Shown piece by piece: positions 29,421 through 38,066 of a stretch of DNA of 64,000 nucleotides; within the stretch, counting starts at the first letter, position 1; the number at the start of each line of letters is the position of its first letter. The stretch is from Marinomonas sp. THO17 (GTDB taxonomy: Bacteria > Pseudomonadota > Gammaproteobacteria > Pseudomonadales > Marinomonadaceae): the NCBI RefSeq assembly GCF_040436405.1, contig NZ_AP031575.1:2965501-3029500 (forward strand), read 5' to 3'. A program made the position numbers and the translations under genes. The notes under the pieces are model-generated. The model was not told the DNA's origin and did no database searches. It worked only from the letters and a program-made list of their open reading frames with translations.

Positions 29421-30149
29421 CTATAGGTTTGGTTTTTCTGGTCTTGGTGCATAGGCAAACACATCGGAAAAACAGTGAGACTCTTTTAAACCTTGTTTCT
29501 CAAGTTGCTCAAGTGTGCCGTAAACCATGCCGACTGAGCCGCTGATGAAAGCGTATGCATTCGATAGGTCTGAATGATCAGCTAAAATGGCTTGATATAA
29601 CCAGCCAGTTCGCCCTTGCCATTGTTCAGAGGCTTCATTAACAACCACATCAAGCGTAAAGTTAGCCTTTTTTTGTGCTTCTTCGAGCCAAGCTTGTGCA
29701 AAAGTATCTTGAGCGGTGCGAACACCCCAATAGAAGGATACCTTACCTTTAAATTTACGCGCCACTAAATCGTTAAACAGACTTTTAACTTGGGCAAACC
29801 CCGTCCCGCCAGCTATGAGCAAAATATGTTCTGAAGACAGAGGCAGTTTGCCATTTTCTAAATGGCAATCACCACCAGGTGCTTTCAATGTCACGTTACT
29901 AGACTGACTTAGGTGTTGAATCACTTTGCCTGCTAAAGAATCAGGATCAGAAACTAAGATATATAAGATGAGTTCAGGCAGCTCATGAGGAGCACTACCA
30001 ATGGAGTAGGGTACTTGTTCGCCAGTAGGGAGTTTAATCATCACATACTGACCAGCGATAAAACGAAAGTTGTCGAGCTCTAAGTTAACTTGATAAACAT
30101 CTTTGTTAATAAGCTCTACGGCTTTCACTTTAGCGGTTACTTCATTCAT
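29421..30149 (-). CDS. fre: NAD(P)H-flavin reductase (Fre/LuxG-like)
   Basis: This 242-residue protein transfers electrons from NAD(P)H to free flavins; the products can reduce iron or supply other enzymes. The FAD/flavin-binding barrel (about residues 1-100) includes FIAGQYVMIKLP and PYSIGSAP, equivalent to the RxYS motif. The NAD-binding half (about 105-235) has ILLIAGGTGFAQVKSL and FYWGVRT. There is no iron-sulfur domain, and the length matches E. coli Fre and LuxG. It lies about 110 bases downstream of rho on the same strand, but a hairpin between them limits read-through. A related role as part of another reductase cannot be excluded. Confidence 0.85.
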   Translation of the reverse strand: MNEVTAKVKAVELINKDVYQVNLELDNFRFIAGQYVMIKLPTGEQVPYSIGSAPHELPELILYILVSDPDSLAGKVIQHLSQSSNVTLKAPGGDCHLENGKLPLSSEHILLIAGGTGFAQVKSLFNDLVARKFKGKVSFYWGVRTAQDTFAQAWLEEAQKKANFTLDVVVNEASEQWQGRTGWLYQAILADHSDLSNAYAFISGSVGMVYGTLEQLEKQGLKESHCFSDVFAYAPRPEKPNL

Positions 30150-30213
30150 CTTATATCTCCATAGCAGACTGGCATTATTCAGTCGCCAATGCTTTTTAGG
30201 CTGAGTTCAATGG

Positions 30214-30245
30214 AAAAAAAACCACTTGTAAAAAGTGGTTTTTAA
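30214..30245 (-). terminator. Terminator of rho
   Basis: AAACCACTT and AAGTGGTTT form a 9-base stem around GTAAA-like loop bases, with A/T tracts on both sides. It lies 15 bases beyond the rho stop codon on the minus strand and just upstream of the flavin reductase gene. Confidence 0.85.
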
Positions 30246-30259
30246 TTCAACTTATGGGC

Positions 30260-31525
30260 TTACTTATTCTTGCCCTTCATGGATTCAAAGAACTCATCAT
30301 TCGTTTTAGTCACACGCAGTCGATCAATGAGGAACTCCGTCGCCGCGATGTCTTCCATTGGGTTCAACAGCTTACGTAAGATCCACATGCGTTGTAGTTC
30401 ATCTTCTGAAGTCAGCAAATCTTCGCGACGAGTACCAGAACGACGAATGTTAATCGCAGGGAAGGTGCGCTTTTCAGCAATTTTACGATCAAGGTGAAGT
30501 TCTGAGTTACCAGTACCTTTAAACTCTTCGAAAATAACTTCGTCCATTTTCGAACCTGTGTCGACCAATGCTGTTGCAATAATGGTTAAGCTACCACCTT
30601 CTTCAACATTACGTGCCGCACCAAAGAAACGTTTTGGACGTTCAAGTGCGTTAGCATCCACACCACCTGTTAGTACTTTACCAGAGGAAGGAATGACAGT
30701 GTTGTAGGCTCGTGCAAGACGAGTGATAGAGTCTAACAAGATAACAACGTCTTTTTTGTGTTCAACCAAGCGTTTGGCTTTTTCAATGACCATTTCTGCG
30801 ACTTGAACGTGGCGTGCTGGTGGCTCGTCAAAGGTCGATGCGACAACTTCACCGCGCACGGTGCGCGACATTTCAGTTACTTCCTCAGGACGTTCATCAA
30901 TGAGCAATACAATCAAATGACATTCAGGGTTATTGCGAGTAATGGAATTAGCAATATTTTGCAACATGAAGGTTTTACCCGCTTTTGGTGGCGATACCAC
31001 CAAGGCGCGCTGACCTTTACCCATAGGAGCAACCAAATCAATGATGCGGGAAGTGACATCTTCTGTAGAGCCATTACCCGCTTCCATTATTAAGCGTTCG
31101 TCGGCAAATAATGGTGTTAAGTTCTCAAATAAGATCTTGTTACGAACACTGTCAGGCTTATCGAAGTTGATTTCATTGACTTTTAGCAGAGCAAAATAAC
31201 GCTCACCGTCTTTGGGCGGGCGAATTTTACCAGCAATAGTGTCACCAGTTCGCAGGTTAAAGCGACGGATTTGGCTAGGTGATACGTAAATATCATCAGG
31301 TCCTGCCAAATAAGAAGAATCTGGTGAACGTAAAAAGCCGAAGCCATCTTGTAATATTTCTAGAATACCATCGCCATAGATGTCTTCACCACTCTTAGCA
31401 TGGCGCTTAAGAATCGAGAAGATAACATCTTGTTTGCGAGAACGAGCCATATTATCTAGGCCCATTTCTGAAGCGATTTCTAAAAGTTCGTGTACTGATT
31501 TCTGTTTTAATTCGGTAAGGTTCAT
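30260..31525 (-). CDS. rho: Transcription termination factor Rho
   Basis: Rho (421 residues) is a hexameric RNA helicase that ends transcription at Rho-dependent sites. It starts [22 protein letters not shown], the N-terminal helical domain. The RNA-binding OSB fold follows, with [29 protein letters not shown]. The ATPase domain has Walker [25 protein letters not shown] and the Q-loop/R-loop regions up to [20 protein letters not shown]. It has the normal length and no inserts. The trxA gene, which often precedes rho in gammaproteobacteria, is not here; about 490 bases of non-coding DNA lie upstream, long enough for the autoregulatory leader that rho often has. Confidence 0.98.
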   Translation of the reverse strand: MNLTELKQKSVHELLEIASEMGLDNMARSRKQDVIFSILKRHAKSGEDIYGDGILEILQDGFGFLRSPDSSYLAGPDDIYVSPSQIRRFNLRTGDTIAGKIRPPKDGERYFALLKVNEINFDKPDSVRNKILFENLTPLFADERLIMEAGNGSTEDVTSRIIDLVAPMGKGQRALVVSPPKAGKTFMLQNIANSITRNNPECHLIVLLIDERPEEVTEMSRTVRGEVVASTFDEPPARHVQVAEMVIEKAKRLVEHKKDVVILLDSITRLARAYNTVIPSSGKVLTGGVDANALERPKRFFGAARNVEEGGSLTIIATALVDTGSKMDEVIFEEFKGTGNSELHLDRKIAEKRTFPAINIRRSGTRREDLLTSEDELQRMWILRKLLNPMEDIAATEFLIDRLRVTKTNDEFFESMKGKNK

Positions 31526-31733
31526 AAACGGGTTTGTATTAGCTCATTTGAGGAAAATTGACAGGATTAAGTGATTCCACCTTATTTGGAGCAGTTAATC
31601 TGTGTCTGGAAGTATCTAACAATGTATCAGCTACTCGGCACCGAAGAAATGAGCAAATAATGACACAGCTTGCTCTATTTGTAAGGGCCCAGAAAGGGCT
31701 AAGCCAATACAGCGCGAAACAATTTGATTGGAA

Positions 31734-31770
31734 TTTTAAAGTGAATCAACATCTAAGCTTCACTTTAAAA
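31734..31770. repeat. 12-base inverted repeat upstream of rho
   Basis: TTTTAAAGTGAA (31734-31745) and TTCACTTTAAAA (31759-31770) are perfect inverted copies with a 13-base spacer. They lie about 210 bases upstream of rho. In the rho transcript the sequence would fold into an AU-rich hairpin, or it may be a protein-binding site. There is no T tract beyond the arms. Confidence 0.8.
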
Positions 31771-31873
31771 CCATCCATACTATAGATCGACTTGGCGATG
31801 AGGTCTATAGAGAAAAACAGTAAAAAAGCAATTTTTGGTAATTTTTTGATCAAAATCTATTGTTTCGTCTGTT

Positions 31874-31895
31874 TGACGCAGAAAATAATGCGTCA
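31874..31895. promoter_or_regulatory. Operator-like palindrome upstream of ppx
   Basis: TGACGCA (31874-31880) and TGCGTCA (31889-31895) form a perfect 7-base inverted repeat with an 8-base AT-rich spacer. It lies about 75 bases upstream of the possible -10 box of ppx. The shape suggests a dimeric regulator site; the regulator is unknown. Confidence 0.4.
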
Positions 31896-32015
31896 GCTTT
31901 CTATCAACGACCAATTGAATAGAGATAATATGCTGATACTTGCTCGTACCTTTCTATTCAACTTAGGTGATATACTCTAGCGACTTTTTGATGTCAGCAG
32001 GATAAGGTTTTCTGA

Positions 32016-33533
32016 ATGCAGTCACTCTTTTTGCAACAAACTCATGATTTTCCGTTTGAAAAAATTGCTGCCATTGATCTTGGTTCTAACAGTTTTCATA
32101 TGGTGGTTGCGCAAGTGACTCATGGACAGTTGCGCATCACCAGTGAATTTGGAGAAAAAGTCCAGCTAGCAGCCGGTTTGGTAAAAGGTCACTTGGATGA
32201 GGCGTCACAACAGCGAGGATTGGAGTGTTTAGCACAATTTGCTCAAGTCATTGAGGATATGCCACCTGGTTCTGTGCGTGTGGTGGGTACTAATGCTTTA
32301 CGTGTCGCGAAAAATCGTTATGACTTTATCGGCAATGCCATGGATATTATCAGTCATCCGGTGGAAATTATTGCCGGGCGTGAAGAGGCACGACTCATTT
32401 ATGTGGGAGTGTCCAATACCATGGATCACGGTGAAGCCAAGCGGTTGGTTGTGGACATTGGAGGCGGTAGTACTGAGTTCATCATAGGTAAGCAATTGGA
32501 GCCCATTCTTACCGAAAGTCTGCATATGGGGTGTGTGAGTTTTGCTAAGCGTTTCTTTGACAATGGCATTATCACCAAGTCCAATTTTCAAAAAGCCGTT
32601 ACCGCAGCGCGACTCGAATTATTAAGCATCCAAGACGATTATCTTGATGAGGCGTGGGATATCTCGATTGGTTCATCTGGTACCATCAAAGCAGCTTTCA
32701 ATATTGTCAAAGAAAATAATTGGAGTAAGAAAGGCATTACTCCAAAAACCATCAAGCAAATTCAAAAGGCGTTGTTTCAAGCAGGGCATGCTGACCAAAT
32801 TGATTTGGTGGGGTTAAAGCCAGAACGTAAGCCGACTTTTGCTGCAGGTATGGCGATTTTGACGGCGGTCTTTGAGTGCTTTGATATCAAACAAATGGAC
32901 TTTTCAAACGGCGCCCTGAGAGAAGGTGTGTTATATGACATCATGGGACGTTATGCGGAAACGGATATTCGAGAGCGCACGGTTAACTATATGTTGAATC
33001 AATATCATATTGATACTGAGCAAGCCAAACTGGTGACTAAAACGGCTTTGTCTGCATTAGAGCAGGTCAAAGAGGCTTGGGGGTTAAGTAATATTTCCAG
33101 TGAAGACTTGCTGCGCTGGGCAGGCTTATTACATGAAGTGGGTGTCGGAATCTCCCATAGTCGTTATCACAAACACGGCGCTTACATTATCAGTGAATCG
33201 GATATGCCCGGTTTTTCTCAACAGGAACAACAGGCTTTAGCTAACCTAATTCTGCGTCATCGAAGAAAATTTAGTCAGTCATTGGGCTTTCGTTTCACCA
33301 AAAGTGATCAGCAAGATCTAGACCGTTTGTCCATTTTGCTACGACTATCCATTTTATTGCACCAGGATAGAAAGGAAGGGGATATGCCTATTTTTACGCT
33401 AAAAGCCGACGGTAAGAATTTGCATGCGGAATTTTTATCTGGATGGTTAGATAGTCGCCCTCTAACCTTGGCAAATCTACAAAGAGAAGCCGAAATGTTG
33501 GTCTCTAGTGGTTATGACTTTACTTTCGAGTAG
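32016..33533 (+). CDS. ppx: Exopolyphosphatase (Ppx/GppA family)
   Basis: Ppx (505 residues) removes terminal phosphates from polyphosphate, opposing Ppk1. The N-terminal ASKHA phosphatase domain has AAIDLGSNSFHMVVAQ, VVGTNALRVAKN, EIIAGREEARLIY and VVDIGGGSTEFIIG. The C-terminal half (about 310-500) is the HD-like domain, with LLHEVGVGISHSRYHKHGAYII. The length fits exopolyphosphatase more than the shorter GppA, but the two families overlap and pppGpp hydrolysis is possible. The gene stands alone, whereas in E. coli ppx follows ppk. It is divergent from rho. Confidence 0.93.
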   Translation: MQSLFLQQTHDFPFEKIAAIDLGSNSFHMVVAQVTHGQLRITSEFGEKVQLAAGLVKGHLDEASQQRGLECLAQFAQVIEDMPPGSVRVVGTNALRVAKNRYDFIGNAMDIISHPVEIIAGREEARLIYVGVSNTMDHGEAKRLVVDIGGGSTEFIIGKQLEPILTESLHMGCVSFAKRFFDNGIITKSNFQKAVTAARLELLSIQDDYLDEAWDISIGSSGTIKAAFNIVKENNWSKKGITPKTIKQIQKALFQAGHADQIDLVGLKPERKPTFAAGMAILTAVFECFDIKQMDFSNGALREGVLYDIMGRYAETDIRERTVNYMLNQYHIDTEQAKLVTKTALSALEQVKEAWGLSNISSEDLLRWAGLLHEVGVGISHSRYHKHGAYIISESDMPGFSQQEQQALANLILRHRRKFSQSLGFRFTKSDQQDLDRLSILLRLSILLHQDRKEGDMPIFTLKADGKNLHAEFLSGWLDSRPLTLANLQREAEMLVSSGYDFTFE

Positions 33534-33572
33534 CACTGACTTGATGTTAAAACTAGAGCACTAATTTCTTGT

Positions 33573-33881
33573 TTAGCTGAGTTTTTCAATGGTACGGTAA
33601 AGCTCAGCGACTTCGTCACGTTGTAATCCGCTTACCCTTTTTGTACGACCAATGCTTGAGGAGACCTGAATAGATTCGTTGCCTTCCTCTTCGTTGGCTT
33701 TTTTGTCTTCTTGAAGCTTGTTTAATTGAGATTGGGACGAAGAGAGCAATTGTTTAGCTTGTTCTGATAAATCGACACTTGGCTCACTGTTTTGTCTGGA
33801 TTGAGACTGCGAGCGGGTTTCTACCGTTGGCTGAATTGTCGGTATGGTTAATCGATTTAGCGGTATAGATGAAATAGACAT
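33573..33881 (-). CDS. Hypothetical protein, low-complexity Ser/Gln/Glu-rich
   Basis: A 102-residue polar protein that I do not recognise. It has no signal peptide or membrane segment. The N-terminal 35 residues are rich in Ser, Thr, Pro and Gln and look disordered. VDLSEQAKQLL (about 36-46) resembles a short motif found in some flagellar or secreted proteins, then comes a Gln/Lys/Glu stretch that could form a coiled coil. The C-terminal LQRDEVAELYRTIEKLS is a probable helix. It is convergent with ppx, and its start faces a 360-base gap. The reading frame is clean, and the ATG has a GAGGTA-like site a few bases upstream. No function can be assigned. Confidence 0.55.
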   Translation of the reverse strand: MSISSIPLNRLTIPTIQPTVETRSQSQSRQNSEPSVDLSEQAKQLLSSSQSQLNKLQEDKKANEEEGNESIQVSSSIGRTKRVSGLQRDEVAELYRTIEKLS

Positions 33882-34244
33882 AGCAGTACCTCGTAAGACA
33901 CAACTCTGCTATAAGAATAGTACAAAAGTTAACTTTCTGTCGAAAATGTTGTAACTTTTTGTTATTGGACTGTAATTGCTAATTTTCGTCAAGTCAAAAT
34001 TTAATCATGTGCTTTCTTGATTGGATAAGGCGGGTTTGAAGAAATATTGATGAAAACTAATAATTATTTTGCATTCTTACTCATCATATTAGTGCCTTTG
34101 TTATATAAGGATGATATTGTTTGAGTACAGATATTGAAAAAAACGTGCATTTAACAGAGCAAAACTTCTGCTTTCTTAATGCCTTGATTGCGATGAATAA
34201 GCAGATCGCCTGTTGTAAGTAAATTGCTTGAAAAAGGATGCCAC
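33882..34244. other. Intergenic region upstream of the tubulin-like gene
   Basis: This 363-base AT-rich region divides the small hypothetical gene and the tubulin-like gene, which are divergent. It contains one possible very short hydrophobic frame (34050-34124) described separately. I see no strong palindrome. It must hold the promoter of the tubulin-like gene, but I cannot point to clear boxes. Confidence 0.5.
34050..34124 (+). CDS. Possible 24-residue membrane peptide
   Basis: A short frame encoding MKTNNYFAFLLIILVPLLYK followed by DDIV. It has a basic N-terminus, one hydrophobic span of about 12-14 residues and an acidic end, the shape of small membrane peptides. A GAAGAAA stretch upstream is only a weak ribosome site. 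It precedes the tubulin-like gene by 120 bases on the same strand. Short AT-rich DNA produces such frames by chance, so this is a candidate only. Confidence 0.2.
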   Translation: MKTNNYFAFLLIILVPLLYKDDIV

Positions 34245-36275
34245 ATGAGTCAAGACAACCTACCAATTGAACACCTCTATTTTACAGAGTCGAATTTGGA
34301 GCAAATCCTAGAAAACTTGGATGTTGTACGAAATCACATTCATCCACAAGTAGTAACAGAAGGCGCGCCTAATGTTGAACAAATTTTTCCGTCTGTTTGT
34401 CTTATTGGTTTAGGTCGTTGTGGCTCTAACATTGCGTTAGATGTAGCATCATTAGTATACGATGCACGTGCCAATTATATGCGCGAAGTTGAAAATCAAG
34501 AGTTACTGGATTCAGAGCGAGAATTTCGTCCAATGCGTTGGATTCGAAAGCATCTGCCCATTGAAGGTAAAGACGGTTTTAAACCCGTATTTTTAATTGA
34601 GCCGATTGTGCTGCTAGGTGACTTGGATAAAGACATAGAGGGTCGTATACGTTTCTCTAATCAGGAAGGACGTGAGCAGTTTCTGGAAGAGTACAAAAAA
34701 CTGCAAATCATGGACTTGTCTGAAGTGCATGCTGGTGGTGCTGGTAATGCTCCAATTTTGGGGCAATATCTGGCGAAGATTATTCTTAACAAAGATACCT
34801 CAACTTTCCGCAATGAGAACTGGAAGCACATGCATTCCTATCTAGTGGATTCTTGTGGTATTAAAGCCAACCAATCGCGTCTGTACTTCTACATCTTTAG
34901 TGCTGGCGGTGGTACAGGGTCGGGTATGGCTTCTGAATTTGGTCTGGCGCAGCAATTTTCTTACTTAAGCAAAACTTTTGATTATCGCTCTGATCAATCG
35001 CAATTGGTCGATAAGCGTCACAGTTTTGTATTTGAGCCTATCTTTACTTCTGGTATCTGTATTCTGCCAAATATCTCAGGTAAGAATGTTGAAATCTCGG
35101 AAGCCTTGCACATTAACGCTGGTCGTTTGTTGACCAAATACATCTCTGAAGAGTGGAACTTCTCTTACAACGAGGAGCGTGAGGACGACGAAGTGCCTGC
35201 GGATGTCATGGAGCGTATTCGTCCTTGGAACTCTATGATGTTGATTTCTAACGATATCATGCGTTATGCAGAGGAAGAAGATGGTGGCGATGCGGATAGC
35301 ATTGATGTGAACACTATGGAGAAATATGCGAACCAATATATTTCTCAACAGATTTTCAACATATTGACTGCTCAGGCGGTGACAACTGATTACGATGAAG
35401 AGTATTTCCGTCGTGCGGGTATCGATATTTCTGAAACCATTCGTCTTGATGCAAATGATTTGTTTATGAGTCTGGCTGGTCCTGTTGCTGTCGCTTATGC
35501 AGAGAGTGTTGTAGGGCCAGGTGTACATCAAGATATGGTTGATATTGATGACTTGTTCTGCCGTTCTATTGAATTGCCTCACTTTAATGAAGATACCTCT
35601 GCAATTGAGGGGGTGAGTGTGTTGCCAGTAGAATCTGAGCGTTATCGTCAAGCAATAAAAGATTTTCGTAAGAGCGGTTACGATGTGAGTAAGTTGAGTG
35701 ACTTACACTTCTTCAAAAACTGTTCTTCTATTGTGTCTATTATTTCCTTACCACGTGACTTCAAGCTGTCTTTCACGGCCTTGAATCGCTTGAAAATGCA
35801 CCTTAATCGTTTGTGCCCTAATACCACATTGAAGCGTTATGCTTTGGTAATAGGAGCGTCGGCTAACTTGTCCTTAACCACCTTGATTGCCAAGAGTCCA
35901 TGTTTGAGCGATGACTTCTTGACCTTGATGGTTGCTTACATGAAGCGCTGTTTTGCCACAGACGATTATCGTTACACGGATGAAGTGGATCATGCCATCA
36001 TTGATATGATTCAAACGGAAGAGTTTGATGAAAGTTTGATTGAAAAGTACTTCATGACGCATGAAAACCCAGCGAAAATTTTGGATACTAACTGGTATGC
36101 GATCAAGCCAATGTATGAGAAGAAATACCGTGAGTTGATTGATGATACTCAACAGTTTGTTTCCATTAATGATATTCGTTTGGACATCAGTAATGTGAAA
36201 AACGCGATCAAGTATCTACGCGAAATTTACCGTCATCGTATCAGTAAGACTAACGTGCTTACACTTAACGGTTAA
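34245..36275 (+). CDS. Orphan tubulin/FtsZ-superfamily GTPase-like protein
   Basis: This 676-residue cytoplasmic protein has the tubulin/FtsZ glycine-rich signature SAGGGTGSG at residues 219-227. An upstream GLGRCGSN (55-62) sits where FtsZ has its first nucleotide loop, and VHAGGAGNAP (161-170) where FtsZ has the GAGANP loop. A later LDANDLFMSLAGP segment could match the catalytic T7 loop (NxDxxD), but this is less clear. The protein is about twice the length of FtsZ, with an N-terminal extension of 50 residues and a C-terminal part of 250 I do not recognise. It is not FtsZ, TubZ or BtubA. It might belong to the FtsZ-like or Tubulin_2 groups. I chose ATG 34245 after AAAAAGGA rather than TTG 34224. 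It has its own terminator and no operon partners. Confidence 0.72.
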   Translation: MSQDNLPIEHLYFTESNLEQILENLDVVRNHIHPQVVTEGAPNVEQIFPSVCLIGLGRCGSNIALDVASLVYDARANYMREVENQELLDSEREFRPMRWIRKHLPIEGKDGFKPVFLIEPIVLLGDLDKDIEGRIRFSNQEGREQFLEEYKKLQIMDLSEVHAGGAGNAPILGQYLAKIILNKDTSTFRNENWKHMHSYLVDSCGIKANQSRLYFYIFSAGGGTGSGMASEFGLAQQFSYLSKTFDYRSDQSQLVDKRHSFVFEPIFTSGICILPNISGKNVEISEALHINAGRLLTKYISEEWNFSYNEEREDDEVPADVMERIRPWNSMMLISNDIMRYAEEEDGGDADSIDVNTMEKYANQYISQQIFNILTAQAVTTDYDEEYFRRAGIDISETIRLDANDLFMSLAGPVAVAYAESVVGPGVHQDMVDIDDLFCRSIELPHFNEDTSAIEGVSVLPVESERYRQAIKDFRKSGYDVSKLSDLHFFKNCSSIVSIISLPRDFKLSFTALNRLKMHLNRLCPNTTLKRYALVIGASANLSLTTLIAKSPCLSDDFLTLMVAYMKRCFATDDYRYTDEVDHAIIDMIQTEEFDESLIEKYFMTHENPAKILDTNWYAIKPMYEKKYRELIDDTQQFVSINDIRLDISNVKNAIKYLREIYRHRISKTNVLTLNG

Positions 36276-36290
36276 ATTGAGCAGAAGACA

Positions 36291-36329
36291 AAAAAACGCC
36301 TGTGAGGTTTCTCCTCACAGGCGTTTTTT
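36291..36329 (+). terminator. Strong Rho-independent terminator after tubulin-like gene
   Basis: A 17-base perfect stem (AAAAAACGCCTGTGAGG with its complement) around loop TTTCT, ending in eight T. It begins 15 bases after the stop of the tubulin-like gene and isolates it from trpR. Confidence 0.95.
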
Positions 36330-36370
36330 TTGTTTGAAAATTATCGATATTTTGCAGTAGGACGACTTGA

Positions 36371-36404
36371 TTGTCATGACTTTTGTCTATATTGTACTAG
36401 TACA
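36371..36404 (+). promoter_or_regulatory. Promoter with TrpR-type operator upstream of trpR-trpE-trpG
   Basis: TGTACTAGTACA (36393-36404) is a perfect 12-base palindrome containing GTACTAGT, the known half-site of the E. coli trp operator. TTGTCA at 36371-36376 or TTGATT at 36367 may be the -35 box, and TATATT (36388) or TGTACT (36393) the -10, so the operator covers the -10 region. It lies 33 bases before trpR, consistent with repression of the whole operon by its first product and tryptophan. Confidence 0.65.
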
Positions 36405-36436
36405 TGAATACGTTTTCTGAGTGATAAGATTCGCCT

Positions 36437-36673
36437 ATGCAACAACTCATTGAATTTCTTAGCCAAGTAGATGATCAATCTTTGTTAGAGAAGCGTTTGC
36501 GAGCCTTGTTAACGCCGAATGAAATTAACGAGATGTTGCACCGTTTGCAGATCTTTTCCCTGTTAGAACAGGGGGTGCCACAACGAGATATAGCGAAACA
36601 GTTAGGGGTTGGTATTGCCACAGTGACGCGTGGTTCCCGAGCATTGAAGGAATTGAAAAAGAATGAGTCCTGA
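36437..36673 (+). CDS. trpR: Trp repressor
   Basis: This 78-residue protein is a short TrpR-family repressor. The conserved part LLTPNEINEMLHRLQIFSLLEQGVPQRDIAKQLGVGIATVTRGSRALK is split over the dimer core and the helix-turn-helix, and matches E. coli TrpR (QRELKNELGAGIATITRGS). The C-terminal helix of the E. coli protein is missing, so this form ends soon after the reading helix. Its last codons overlap the start of trpE by 11 bases, so the two are co-translated. The palindrome upstream suggests autoregulation and tryptophan-dependent control of trpE and trpG. Confidence 0.9.
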   Translation: MQQLIEFLSQVDDQSLLEKRLRALLTPNEINEMLHRLQIFSLLEQGVPQRDIAKQLGVGIATVTRGSRALKELKKNES

Positions 36674-38066
36674 ACAAAATAAACAACCGCCTCGCATCGA
36701 GCTACCACGTAAGCCGCAATACGTTACCATCAGTTCCGATTGCGATTTTTTTGGTTTATTTAAGAAGATAGAAAAGCGTTTTGAAAATTGCTTTATGCTG
36801 GAGTCTTTAGGGGAAGAGAGTTTTATTTCTCGTCATTCCATCATTGGCTTTGATCCAGAAAAGCTTTTATGGGCGGAGGGTAAACAGCTTTTCATTGAAG
36901 AGCGCGATGGGACGAATCAAGCCTATGAGTCGGACAATCCTTATTACTTATTGCGTAGTATCGTGCCACAAAATATTTTGTCACGAGGTTTTGCTGGTGG
37001 CTTGACGGGCTACATAGGCTACGACAGCATGAACTATTTTGAGCCGAGTTTGGATCTGCAAGCCAGTGACATGTTCGATGCATTTCGCTTTGGCTTATAT
37101 ACAGACGGATTGATTCTAGACAAGATGACGGGCGAGGTTTTCTACTTTTACTACGAAGACAATCGCCTGGATTTGGTTAATGACATGATGGCGGAAATCA
37201 CACCTGAAAACGGACCTTTGGTGGTTCGACCATTAGGTGAATCTATGACCAAAGTCGATCACGCCGAGGCGGTCGCTAAGGTAAAGCAAGACATCATTGA
37301 GGGTAAGATTTTTCAATGTGAAGTGGGCTTTAAGAAATGGTTTGAGCTGGAAGGAGACACCATCAATCTGTATGAAGAATTGCGTGAGGTTAATCCTTCG
37401 CCGCAGATGTATTACCTCAAATTTGCGCAACAGAAAGTCATAGGTGCCAGTCCTGAGTTATTGTTCCGTGTACGTCAGGGGGAAATGGAAACTTTCCCAT
37501 TAGCAGGAACGGCGAAGCGTGGTGCGGATGAAAAAGAAGACACGGCGCTGGCGCGCGCTTTGCTGAACGACCCGAAAGAAATTGCTGAACATAATATGAT
37601 AGTCGACTTGCATCGTAATGACATTGGGCGTGTGGCGCGTTTTGGTACGGTAAAAGTACGCTCGCTAATGGACATTAAACGCTTTAGTCATGTACAACAT
37701 ATTTCCAGTGAAATCGTCGGTATTATGGCGGAAGAGCATGATATGTTTTCTGCTTTAGCCAGTAACTTCCCTGCCGGTACCCTAACAGGTGCACCTAAAA
37801 TTGAGGCCATGAAAATCATCGATGATTTAGAAAGTGATGGTCGTGGTCCATACGGTGGTGCCGTTGGTCAGTTTTCTTTTAATGGAGACTGTATGTTTGC
37901 GATTCCAATTCGTACTGTGTTCGCAAAGGGGAATAAAGCCTACGTACAAACCTGCGGCGGTAATGTGTATGACTCGAATGCTGAAGACGAGTATGAAGAA
38001 ATACAACGTAAGTTTGCTGGAACTAAACGTGTATTGGACAATTTCAGTGAAGGAGCAAACAGATGA
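36663..38066 (+). CDS. trpE: Anthranilate synthase component I
   Basis: TrpE (467 residues) converts chorismate, with ammonia from TrpG, to anthranilate, the first step of tryptophan synthesis. The chorismate-binding half includes GASPELLFRV, FPLAGTAKRG, EHNMIVDLHRNDIGRV and FPAGTLTGAPKIEAMKIIDDLE, all family markers of active enzymes. The N-terminal tryptophan-sensing part has a LESLGEESFISRHSIIGFDPE stretch equivalent to the feedback site. The start overlaps trpR by 11 bases, and the stop overlaps trpG (ATGA). No trpD, trpC or other trp genes follow, so the rest of the pathway must lie elsewhere. A role in aminodeoxychorismate synthesis is less likely given trpR. Confidence 0.92.
   Translation: MSPEQNKQPPRIELPRKPQYVTISSDCDFFGLFKKIEKRFENCFMLESLGEESFISRHSIIGFDPEKLLWAEGKQLFIEERDGTNQAYESDNPYYLLRSIVPQNILSRGFAGGLTGYIGYDSMNYFEPSLDLQASDMFDAFRFGLYTDGLILDKMTGEVFYFYYEDNRLDLVNDMMAEITPENGPLVVRPLGESMTKVDHAEAVAKVKQDIIEGKIFQCEVGFKKWFELEGDTINLYEELREVNPSPQMYYLKFAQQKVIGASPELLFRVRQGEMETFPLAGTAKRGADEKEDTALARALLNDPKEIAEHNMIVDLHRNDIGRVARFGTVKVRSLMDIKRFSHVQHISSEIVGIMAEEHDMFSALASNFPAGTLTGAPKIEAMKIIDDLESDGRGPYGGAVGQFSFNGDCMFAIPIRTVFAKGNKAYVQTCGGNVYDSNAEDEYEEIQRKFAGTKRVLDNFSEGANR

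Larger units (their letters stand above)
31526..32015. other. Divergent intergenic region between rho and ppx
   Basis: This 490-base AT-rich region carries no gene I can support. It should hold the rho leader on the minus strand and the ppx promoter on the plus strand. Two inverted repeats stand out and are listed separately (31734-31770 and 31874-31895). TATACT at 31971-31976 may be the -10 of ppx. Short open frames here lack ribosome sites. Confidence 0.6.

Noticed and set aside
35076-35651. A 191-codon open frame on the minus strand within the tubulin-like gene
   Set aside because: It lies wholly antisense to a gene with clear motifs, has a His/Ile/Thr-rich composition typical of reverse-strand shadow frames, and lacks a ribosome site.
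34245-36275. Identification as the cell-division protein FtsZ
   Set aside because: Length, most of the sequence and the gene neighbourhood do not fit; only the nucleotide-binding loops are shared.
36330-36436. A trp attenuator with leader peptide
   Set aside because: No short frame with tandem Trp codons and no alternative hairpins are seen between the upstream terminator and trpR.
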